Shown here in pieces: positions 6,164 through 12,259 of a stretch of 12,259 nt of DNA. Where the stretch lies: contig DAOVWH010000050.1 in the NCBI GenBank assembly GCA_030636745.1, positions 1-12,259 on the forward strand, in the 5' to 3' direction. Below the pieces are notes generated by a model. That model saw only the letters and a program-made list of their open reading frames with translations. It was not told the origin of the DNA and made no database searches. Made by a program: the position numbers and the translations under genes. The number at the start of each line of letters is the position of its first letter. The first letter of the stretch is position 1. Source of the DNA: UBA1672 sp023140905. GTDB taxonomy: Bacteria; Pseudomonadota; Alphaproteobacteria; Micavibrionales; Micavibrionaceae.

Positions 6164-7246
6164 ATGATCGTTCTTGGTATAGAAACAAGCTGTGATGAAA
6201 CGGCGGCATCTGTAGTAAATGACAAAGGGCATATCCTTTCCAATATCGTCCTTAGCCAGCTCAAAACTCACCGCGTTTATGGGGGAGTTGTCCCGGAAAT
6301 CGCTGCTCGCGAACATCTGGAACATATCGATAAAGTCATAGCCGCTGCCATAGAAGACGCAAACATAACCTTCTCTGATCTTGATGGCGTAGCTGCTACA
6401 TGCGGCCCCGGCTTGATTGGCGGCGTTATGATTGGAATGATGAGTGCCAAAGCAATTGCCGGCATTCATAATATTCCTTTCCTTGGTATTAACCATTTGG
6501 AAGGGCATGTCCTCACAGCGCGCTTGGTAGATAAAATAAAATTTCCTTTCCTTGTTTTACTGGTTTCTGGCGGACATACACAGCTACTAATTGCCGAATC
6601 GCTAGGGCAATATCGCAGGATTGGAACAACACTAGACGACGCTGCCGGTGAATGTTTCGATAAAAGTGCCAAACTCATGGGGCTTCCCTATCCCGGAGGC
6701 CCTAATATTGAAAAAACAGCCTTGGAATGCCTTAATAAGGACGCCGCGATAGAACGCTTCCCCTTACCCTCTCCGATGAAGGACAAAAAGAATTGTGATT
6801 TTTCTTTTTCTGGATTAAAAACAGCCGTGCGGCTCCATGTCGATAACCTCCCCGCTGGAGATTTAGAATACAGTGATATAATCCAGCTTTCTTGCGCCCT
6901 TGAGGTGAAAATAGCCGAAATATTAGCCAATAAATCAGGGCGGGCTATGGACCAATTCATAGAATCATACGGCCCTTTTAAAACGTCCCCTGCTTTTGTT
7001 GTTTGTGGCGGCGTCTCAGCAAATCAAACTATCCGCCAGCAACTACAAAACCTGGCTTTAGAGCATGATATGACCTTCCATGCCCCGCCACTTTCTCTTT
7101 CAGGAGATAATGGTGCTATGATTGCATGGGCTGGATTAGAACATTTAAAAAACGGACAACATGATCCTCTGGATTTTCAAGCACGGCCTCGCTGGCCACT
7201 TGACCCTGAAGGCTCTCCGCGCCATGGCGCAGGAATTAAAGCATAA
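6164..7246 (+). CDS. tsaD: tRNA N6-adenosine threonylcarbamoyltransferase TsaD
   Basis: Transfers the threonylcarbamoyl group to A37 of tRNAs reading ANN codons, acting in the cytoplasm with TsaB and TsaE. The 360 residues span the whole ASKHA-fold Kae1/TsaD family. Visible motifs are the N-terminal IETSCDETAASVV (6-18), the metal-binding His111 and His115 in NHLEGH, the LLVSGGHTQL block (132-141), GTTLDDAAGECFDKSAKL (154-171) with PYPGGP (175-180), SFSGLKTA (214-221), CGGVSANQTIRQQL (281-294) and SGDNGAMIAW (313-322) with the conserved Asp315. Nothing essential is missing. A GGAGTTAGGA purine run (6141-6150) lies upstream of the ATG, slightly farther than ideal. It is followed 27 bases later by gpsA in the same direction, a common alphaproteobacterial pairing, so the two are probably cotranscribed. 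Confidence 0.97.
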   Translation: MIVLGIETSCDETAASVVNDKGHILSNIVLSQLKTHRVYGGVVPEIAAREHLEHIDKVIAAAIEDANITFSDLDGVAATCGPGLIGGVMIGMMSAKAIAGIHNIPFLGINHLEGHVLTARLVDKIKFPFLVLLVSGGHTQLLIAESLGQYRRIGTTLDDAAGECFDKSAKLMGLPYPGGPNIEKTALECLNKDAAIERFPLPSPMKDKKNCDFSFSGLKTAVRLHVDNLPAGDLEYSDIIQLSCALEVKIAEILANKSGRAMDQFIESYGPFKTSPAFVVCGGVSANQTIRQQLQNLALEHDMTFHAPPLSLSGDNGAMIAWAGLEHLKNGQHDPLDFQARPRWPLDPEGSPRHGAGIKA

Positions 7247-7273
7247 TAAAACAAAGAAGGATGCTATAAACCA

Positions 7274-8275
7274 ATGAATACAGAAAGTATTAGTGTAATC
7301 GGCACTGGATCATGGGGAAGCGCTCTTGCGCACATCATGGCAATTAAAGGTCTTGATGTTTGCCTGTGGGCGCGTCGTGCTGAAGTAGCTGAGGAAATAA
7401 ACACAGGCCATGAGAACACAGCGCATTTACGTGGCATTCCTTTAGACTCAAGAATAAAAGCAACCTCTGACTTACAAGAAGCCATGAAAAGCGACATTAT
7501 CCTCATGGTAACGCCAGCTCAGGCAATGCGTTCAGTTCTTGGGCAATTGCGCCCTTACATACGCCCAAATCATACGCTCATCTTGTGTTCAAAAGGCATT
7601 GAGCAAGGCAGCATGCTTATAATGAGCGATGTTGTTGAAGAAATTCTTCCCAATACACAAATCGCCATTCTCAGCGGCCCTAACTTTGCAAAAGAAATTG
7701 CAAGTGGTAAACCGGCGGCTACAACATTGGCTAGTATCAGCCAAGATCTTGCCGAAACCTTACAAAACGTAATTGCTAGCGAATATTTCCGCCCTTACGT
7801 CACCACAGACATTATCGGCACACAAATCGCCGGGGCTTTAAAGAATGTCATCGCCATAGCATGTGGTATCGTCAAGGGACTCGACATGGGTGAAAGTGCG
7901 CGGGCCTCTCTTGTTACACGTGGGATGGCTGAAATTACGCGTTTGGGTATCGCCATGGGAGCACAACCGGAAACCTTTCTAGGACTATGCGGTATTGGAG
8001 ATATGATGTTGACCTGCTCATCGGAACAATCCCGCAACTTCTCTTTGGGCTATGCTCTGGGACAAGGAGAAGCCCTTTCCAAAATTATGGCTGACACGAA
8101 CAGTGTCACAGAAGGCGTTCATACCGCAAAATCTACTGTCGCTCTTGCAGAAAAATACGGGGTAGAGATGCCAATATGCATTGGAGTTGACGCGTGTGTA
8201 AATAAAAATCTACCCATAAATGATGTGATAAAAACCATTCTAAATCGGCCTCTTAGCCATGAAACGCGTCTATAA
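7274..8275 (+). CDS. gpsA: Glycerol-3-phosphate dehydrogenase [NAD(P)+] GpsA
   Basis: Reduces dihydroxyacetone phosphate to sn-glycerol 3-phosphate, the backbone precursor of membrane phospholipids; cytoplasmic. Its 333 residues are close to the usual length. The N-terminal Rossmann fold has the dinucleotide motif GTGSWGSALA (10-19). Other family signatures are CSKGIE (105-110), LSGPNFAKEIASGKPAA (133-149), the catalytic lysine block GALKNVIAIACGI (187-199) with Lys190, and LGLCGIGDMMLTCSS (236-250) followed by SRNFSLGYALGQG (253-265). An AGAAGGA element (7255-7261) lies 12 bases before the ATG. It follows tsaD closely and probably shares its transcript. No clear terminator follows the stop codon. 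Confidence 0.97.
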   Translation: MNTESISVIGTGSWGSALAHIMAIKGLDVCLWARRAEVAEEINTGHENTAHLRGIPLDSRIKATSDLQEAMKSDIILMVTPAQAMRSVLGQLRPYIRPNHTLILCSKGIEQGSMLIMSDVVEEILPNTQIAILSGPNFAKEIASGKPAATTLASISQDLAETLQNVIASEYFRPYVTTDIIGTQIAGALKNVIAIACGIVKGLDMGESARASLVTRGMAEITRLGIAMGAQPETFLGLCGIGDMMLTCSSEQSRNFSLGYALGQGEALSKIMADTNSVTEGVHTAKSTVALAEKYGVEMPICIGVDACVNKNLPINDVIKTILNRPLSHETRL

Positions 8276-8618
8276 TCCGCCCTTTTTACCACCAAAATTG
8301 TGCAGTGCGCATAGTCAAAAATACATATTTCGTGCATTCTTCTGCCTGTGTGGTGAAATCACCAATGTGACGAAATGCGCAAAAGATCACAAAAATCAGC
8401 ATCTTTGTGCCGAAAAACACTGTGTGAAATAGAAGATAAAAAACTGTCTAAAGCGATAGTACTAAAGTGGAGCCTGAGGAAATCATATATCCCGGCTACT
8501 AGTTTTATGTCTTTTTCAAAAAAACACACGCTAAACTTTACATACAAAAACTGTGTAACAAACAATATTGTGAACAAATTTTAGGTATTATTAAGTAAAG
8601 TATAAAGGACACCATCAC
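8276..8618. other. Non-coding gap between gpsA and acs with complementary segments
   Basis: 343 bases without a gene I can support; short open frames exist on both strands but lack ribosome binding sites and protein-like composition. A cluster of complementary segments lies at 8306-8381: TGCGCAT (8306-8312) with ATGCGCA (8375-8381), TTCGT (8329-8333) with ACGAA (8370-8374), and inside them the hairpin GGTGAAATCACC (8352-8363). These nest in order and could form one three-helix RNA structure. The segment just before acs is AT-rich; TATTAT (8586-8591) resembles a -10 box but has no matching -35. TTGTGAACAA (8568-8577) is a small near-palindrome that could be an operator, although it fits no regulator consensus that I recognise. 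Confidence 0.4.
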
Positions 8619-10712
8619 ATGATTAACGATCGTTTCAGCCCATCTGATGAGATACAGAAAAATGCTAATATCTCTAAAGAACAATACGAAACCATGTACA
8701 AAGAATCTATTAAAGACCCTGAAGGGTTCTGGGCAACACAAGCCGAGCGTATTGATTGGTTCAAAAAGCCGACTATCATAAAAAACACAAGTTTCACAAG
8801 CCCAGTCTCCATCAAGTGGTATGAAGATGGTGAATTAAACGCTTGTTACAATTGTATTGACCGTCACCTACCCGAGAAAGAAGATGTCACAGCCCTTATC
8901 TTCGAAGGAAATGATCCTGAAGATTCATACTCTGTCACATACGGGCAGCTAAAAGACGAAGTCAGTAAGTTATCCAATGCTCTAAAAGCACGCGGCGTCA
9001 AAAAAGGCGATCGCGTTGTCATGTATATGCCAATGGTTCTAGAAGCTACATACACAATGCTGGCCTGCGCACGTATTGGCGCTGTTCACTCTGTTGTATT
9101 TGCAGGTTTTTCTTCTGAAGCCTTACGCGGACGTATCCAAGATAGTGAAGCTAAAGTCGTCGTAACTGCTGATGAATCCTATCGCGGTAACAAAACAGTG
9201 AAGCTTAAAAACTGTGTTGATGAAGCCCTAGAAGGATGCCCAGACGTTGAAACTGTACTTGTCTTGAATCGTACAGGCGGCAACATTGAGTGGACAGAAG
9301 GCCGTGATATTTGGTGGAACGACTTTGTAGACACCCAAAGCACTGACTTCCCATGTGAACCAATGAACGCTGAAGATCCTCTCTTCTTCCTTTACACATC
9401 CGGCTCTACTGGCAAACCTAAAGGCGTTGTTCACACAACAGGCGGTTATATGGTTTATGCGTCACTGACACATGAAGTTGTCTTTGATTACAAACCGGGC
9501 GAAGTATTCTGGTGTACCGCTGATGTGGGTTGGATTACAGGCCACTCATATATCGTGTACGGCCCTCTGGCCAACGGCGCTACGCAGGTGGTCTTTGAAG
9601 GAATCCCAAGCTATCCCAATATGTCACGTTTCTGGCAAGTTGTTGATAAACATGAAGTTAACATCTTCTACACAGCCCCTACTGCTATCCGCTCTCTACT
9701 CGCTGCCGGTGATGCAATGGTTGAGTGCACAAACCGGAAGTCTTTACGCATTTTAGGTACAGTTGGAGAACCTATCAACACCGAAGCATGGGACTGGTAC
9801 TACAACGTAGTTGGCGATAAACGCTGCCCTGTTATCGATACATGGTGGCAAACTGAAACTGGCGGACACATGATTACACCGCTCGCAAGCTTTGATTTAA
9901 AACCAGGAAAGGCGCAAGCCCCCTTCTTCGGTATTCAGCCTGTTATCGTTAACAATGAAGGCAGCGTCATGGACGGCACTTGCGAAGGTAATCTTTGCAT
10001 TAAGGATTCATGGCCTGGTCAAATGCGTACAATCTACCGTGATCATGAACGCTTTGAGCAAACGTACTTCTCATCTTTCTGCGGCTACTACTTCAGTGGC
10101 GACGGCGTATGCCGTGATGAAGATGGCGATTACCGAATCACAGGACGCGTCGATGACGTCATCAATGTGTCAGGTCACCGTATGGGTACAGCCGAAATTG
10201 AAAGCGCTATTAATGAGCACGTAGAAATCGCTGAAAGCGCTGTAATTGGATATCCACACGATATCAAAGGTCAAGGTATCTTCGCTTATGTGACGATGAA
10301 ACAGATGGAAACAGCTGATGATGCTCTTATCAAACAAGAGATCGTTAAGCTTGTCCGCAAGAAAATCGGCCCTATTGCTACACCAGCTATCATCATGATT
10401 GCTCCAGATTTGCCCAAAACGCGCTCTGGTAAAATCATGCGTCGCATCTTGCGTAAAATAGCAGCCAATGAATACGAAAGCCTAGGCGACACATCTACTT
10501 TGAATGACCCCTCCATTGTAGATGAACTTATTGCTCGCTGGGAAGAGATGTCCGAAGCTATGGATATTGTAAAAAAGTCAGATGGTTGGAAAAAAGTTAT
10601 GGAAGCAACCAAAAGCATCGCCAACGAAAATGCGGAAGTACCCGCCGAAGAAAAAGCCGAGAGAAAAAACACAGAAGAGAAGCAACCATTGGAAGCTATC
10701 AGCGGCAACTAA
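8619..10712 (+). CDS. acs: Acetyl-CoA synthetase (AMP-forming) Acs
   Basis: Converts acetate, ATP and CoA to acetyl-CoA through an acetyl-adenylate; cytoplasmic. 697 residues. Adenylate-forming motifs are in place: the P-loop TSGSTGKPKG (260-269), CTADVGWITGHSYIVYGPL (299-317), DTWWQTETGG (407-416) containing the tryptophan that in Acs limits the acyl pocket to acetate, SGDG with Asp495, ITGRVDDVINVSGHR (507-521), and PKTRSGKIMRRI (599-610), where Lys605 is the catalytic lysine that is reversibly acetylated in characterised homologues. The family core normally ends soon after the LGDTSTL block (622-628). Here about 55 more residues follow, ending in a Glu/Lys/Ala-rich tail. AAAGGA (8604-8609) lies nine bases before the ATG. 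The gene stands alone, with a terminator-like hairpin after it. The motif pattern favours Acs over propionyl-CoA synthetase. Confidence 0.96.
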   Translation: MINDRFSPSDEIQKNANISKEQYETMYKESIKDPEGFWATQAERIDWFKKPTIIKNTSFTSPVSIKWYEDGELNACYNCIDRHLPEKEDVTALIFEGNDPEDSYSVTYGQLKDEVSKLSNALKARGVKKGDRVVMYMPMVLEATYTMLACARIGAVHSVVFAGFSSEALRGRIQDSEAKVVVTADESYRGNKTVKLKNCVDEALEGCPDVETVLVLNRTGGNIEWTEGRDIWWNDFVDTQSTDFPCEPMNAEDPLFFLYTSGSTGKPKGVVHTTGGYMVYASLTHEVVFDYKPGEVFWCTADVGWITGHSYIVYGPLANGATQVVFEGIPSYPNMSRFWQVVDKHEVNIFYTAPTAIRSLLAAGDAMVECTNRKSLRILGTVGEPINTEAWDWYYNVVGDKRCPVIDTWWQTETGGHMITPLASFDLKPGKAQAPFFGIQPVIVNNEGSVMDGTCEGNLCIKDSWPGQMRTIYRDHERFEQTYFSSFCGYYFSGDGVCRDEDGDYRITGRVDDVINVSGHRMGTAEIESAINEHVEIAESAVIGYPHDIKGQGIFAYVTMKQMETADDALIKQEIVKLVRKKIGPIATPAIIMIAPDLPKTRSGKIMRRILRKIAANEYESLGDTSTLNDPSIVDELIARWEEMSEAMDIVKKSDGWKKVMEATKSIANENAEVPAEEKAERKNTEEKQPLEAISGN

Positions 10713-10729
10713 TTATTATATTAACCGTG

Positions 10730-10758
10730 AACCTCCGCCAGCTTACGCAGGTGGTTTT
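10730..10758 (+). terminator. Candidate terminator downstream of acs
   Basis: AACCTCCGC (10730-10738) pairs with GCAGGTGGTT (10747-10756) with one T-T mismatch and one bulged A. The loop is CAGCTTAC, and the strand runs into TTTT (10755-10758). It begins 18 bases after the acs stop codon. The stem is imperfect and the T run short. The hairpin sits between convergent genes, so it may serve both acs and gapR. Confidence 0.5.
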
Positions 10759-10779
10759 ATGGCGCTTAATAAGCTGTCC

Positions 10780-11088
10780 TTACATCATTCCAATAGCTGA
10801 CTTATACAAGTCCAAAAGCTCTTCAGTTTCACGGCGTTTTTCAACATCCATTTTGCGCAAAGAAACAAGCTTGCGCATTACTTTAACATCAAAACCAACT
10901 CCTTTAGCCTCTGCGTAAACCTCTTTAAGATCCTCCATCAAAGCTGTCTTTTCTTCTTCCAGGCGTTCAATACGCTCAATAAAGCTCATCAACCGCTGAC
11001 CGCCAATTCCCCCAGTGTCCTTAACTTGTTGGTCTTCCTTATTTTGTTCATTCTCTGAAACTGGAAATGGGGCAATATTTTCTGACAT
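10780..11088 (-). CDS. gapR: GapR family (DUF2312/UPF0335) nucleoid-associated protein
   Basis: Small cytoplasmic DNA-binding protein. In Caulobacter, GapR binds AT-rich, overtwisted DNA and supports replication and cell-cycle progression. 102 residues from the chosen start. A variable, hydrophilic N-terminus of about 28 residues precedes the conserved domain: QRLMSFIERIERLEEEK, then EVYAEAKGVGFDVKVMRKL, LRKMD and a C-terminal helix ending LLDLYKSAIGMM. Two in-frame ATGs occur, at 11094 and 11088. AGGAG lies only three bases before the first but nine before the second, so 11088 is preferred. The gene is alone on its strand, convergent with acs and 271 bases downstream of the DotI-like gene. 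The family match is strong by eye. Confidence 0.93.
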   Translation of the reverse strand: MSENIAPFPVSENEQNKEDQQVKDTGGIGGQRLMSFIERIERLEEEKTALMEDLKEVYAEAKGVGFDVKVMRKLVSLRKMDVEKRRETEELLDLYKSAIGMM

Positions 11089-11165
11089 ATTCATAGGCTC
11101 CTAAGTTAAAGTTGCAGCCGCTTTTTGATTGGGGCAGCCAAATTAAAGTGATTTTCACCCGCGCG

Positions 11166-11171
11166 ATTGTA
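11166..11171 (-). promoter_or_regulatory. Possible -10 element upstream of gapR
   Basis: On the minus strand TACAAT, part of TATACAAT, lies about 78 bases before the gapR start and is a good -10 box. No convincing -35 sequence is found 16 to 18 bases upstream, so this is only a candidate. Apart from it I see no recognisable element in the gap between gapR and the next gene. Confidence 0.25.
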
Positions 11172-11359
11172 TAGGATTCGTTTATAAAGACCATTCTTTA
11201 GTGCAAATTTTTAGCTTACTTGTTTTTTAACAAACGATCCTACAGCCATCTATTTGACCCATACATGCACCACAAAACAAGCGTCAAAAAACAATAGGCC
11301 GGAAACCATATAATATCTCAGTCCTTTGATATATTATTGTATTTCAGATACTAAGGGAG

Positions 11360-12037
11360 CTATTTAGCTTTTTTTATGTCCCATGTTTCAATGTCCAGAC
11401 CATGTTTGTTTCCTGCACCTTTAACGCGCCCGATCTGCATTGTCAAAATAAAGTCCTGCGTTATTGCATCTCCACCCTTTTCATAAGAATATCCCTTTAG
11501 GCTATTATCAAAATAAGTCACCATTACATGGACCTGATACAGCCAACGATAACGTCCATCAACAGCATCTTCATTGATAATAACCGGATAGCCTTTAATA
11601 ATCCCGGAAACGTTATAACGCCCTGTTTTTAGCGTTTTAACAATGCTTTTGTTTTGTAGGAAAGAGACATATTCCTCAGCACCAACTTTACTGAAATTTG
11701 CAATTTTTTTAACGTATTCGTGCTCATAATCACCTGCACTATATGTCAACAGCATCGGCACAACTTCCCTAACCCATTTTGTAATTTCGCTATTTGGCCG
11801 ATGGCGTTTTTCCAGAGGAACAGCTAACTCCGTATTACCGGAAGGATCCAGTTCATCAAGCACAGCATTTTCATCAGCGAAAGGTGCTCTTAGTGTTTCT
11901 AACGGATTATATTTATGGATCTTTTGCGGGCTTAAAAAATCCAGCCAACCAGCCCGAGCTACAGGCATTCCAACACATAAAGCTACAAAGAAAATTAAAA
12001 GAAATTTACAATAACAAAAGTTTTTTTCCAGTCTCAT
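11360..12037 (-). CDS. Secreted DotI/IcmL-domain protein, type IVB secretion-like
   Basis: 225 residues from the ATG at 12037. Residues 1-29 look like a signal peptide: basic start, hydrophobic core (11-24) and an Ala-X-Ala cleavage site at VARA before Gly30. The C-terminal half (about 85-222) resembles the periplasmic domain of DotI/IcmL/TraM proteins. Its clearest feature is the block GYPVIINE then DGRYRWLYQVHVMVTYFD (149-177), followed by the strand TQDFILTMQIGRV (193-205), close in pattern to Legionella DotI. DotI normally has an N-terminal membrane anchor and sits in the inner-membrane part of the type IVB machine; this protein instead seems to be exported free into the periplasm. GGGGGAT lies five bases before the chosen ATG, which makes upstream ATGs at 12064 and 12118 less likely. 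No other secretion gene is in view. Function here is unknown. Confidence 0.72.
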   Translation of the reverse strand: MRLEKNFCYCKFLLIFFVALCVGMPVARAGWLDFLSPQKIHKYNPLETLRAPFADENAVLDELDPSGNTELAVPLEKRHRPNSEITKWVREVVPMLLTYSAGDYEHEYVKKIANFSKVGAEEYVSFLQNKSIVKTLKTGRYNVSGIIKGYPVIINEDAVDGRYRWLYQVHVMVTYFDNSLKGYSYEKGGDAITQDFILTMQIGRVKGAGNKHGLDIETWDIKKAK

Positions 12038-12109
12038 AACATCCCCCAAATATATGATATCCATTTGCACTATTTCGCCTGTAAAATAATAGGTTAGCAA
12101 ACGAATAGC

Positions 12110-12138
12110 AGGGTACAAGGCCTATGCAAGATTGACAA
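12110..12138 (-). promoter_or_regulatory. Weak candidate promoter upstream of the DotI-like gene
   Basis: On the minus strand TTGTCA (12138-12133) is followed by a 17-base spacer and TACCCT (12115-12110). The -35 matches the consensus at five of six positions, while the -10 matches at only three. It would place the RNA start about 65-70 bases before the ATG at 12037. Several other AT-rich hexamers nearby are equally possible as the -10 box. Confidence 0.28.
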
Positions 12139-12259
12139 CCATATTTCTTTTCTTCTTCCCTAAATCCTAGTAATCCCTTCATTTCAAAGCACTTCAAACG
12201 GCAATATCGGAACCATCTGTATATAGACAAAAAATGAAAAACATCCTTTATCAGCGTGA

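Noticed and set aside
8359..8584. Open frames of about 70 codons on both strands between gpsA and acs
   Set aside because: They overlap each other, have no ribosome binding site, and their translations look like composition noise (Ser/Phe/Lys-rich, no motif).
11310..11337. Inverted repeat ATAATATC / GATATATTAT considered as terminator of the DotI-like gene
   Set aside because: The arms are AT-only apart from one pair and need a two-base bulge, and no T run follows on the relevant strand.
11974..11986. Possible lipoprotein signal at Cys21 of the DotI-like protein
   Set aside because: The residue before the cysteine is Leu, which does not fit a lipobox, while a good Ala-X-Ala signal peptidase I site follows at VARA.
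12234..12259. ATG near the right edge opening a plus-strand frame that runs off the window
   Set aside because: Only eight complete codons are visible, with no ribosome binding site or promoter, so a gene start cannot be supported.

Overview
The window looks like chromosomal core DNA of an AT-rich alphaproteobacterium (about 40% GC by eye). The evidence is gene content and order: a hemD / mitofilin (Mic60-like) / hemY-like block lies divergent to tsaD-gpsA, with a GapR (DUF2312) gene and an acetyl-CoA synthetase nearby. A DotI/IcmL-type protein and the HTH-Mic60 architecture suggest a Rhodospirillales- or Micavibrio-like lineage. That placement is inference; no rRNA or other decisive marker is present.

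Layout. Positions 1-1210 (+): a near-consensus sigma-70 promoter, a rhomboid-family membrane protease with a long charged N-terminus, and a terminator that overlaps its stop codon. Positions 1351-5524 (-): hemD, then a Mic60-like membrane protein carrying an N-terminal HTH domain, then a HemY-like TPR membrane protein; transcription converges on the rhomboid gene. Positions 5525-6163: a 639-base divergent gap with no intact gene. It holds candidate promoters for both directions, nested inverted repeats and two protein-like scraps; hemC, often the neighbour here in alphaproteobacteria, is absent. Positions 6164-8275 (+): tsaD (tRNA t6A synthesis) and gpsA (glycerol-3-phosphate dehydrogenase), 27 bases apart. 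Positions 8276-8618: a non-coding gap with mutually complementary segments. Positions 8619-10712 (+): acs, followed by a candidate terminator. Positions 10780-11088 (-): gapR. Positions 11360-12037 (-): a secreted DotI/IcmL-domain protein. The last 222 bases are upstream DNA of that gene.

How it fits together. HemD closes the uroporphyrinogen III ring in heme synthesis. The HemY-like and Mic60-like proteins are inner-membrane proteins habitually found beside heme genes in alphaproteobacteria; the Mic60 family shapes membranes. TsaD, GpsA and Acs are housekeeping enzymes for translation fidelity, phospholipid precursors and acetate activation. No phage, complete insertion sequence, CRISPR array or tRNA gene was seen. 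The least ordinary items are the DNA-binding-domain/Mic60 fusion, the DotI-domain protein with a cleavable-looking signal peptide and no other secretion genes in view, and the hemC-less gap.
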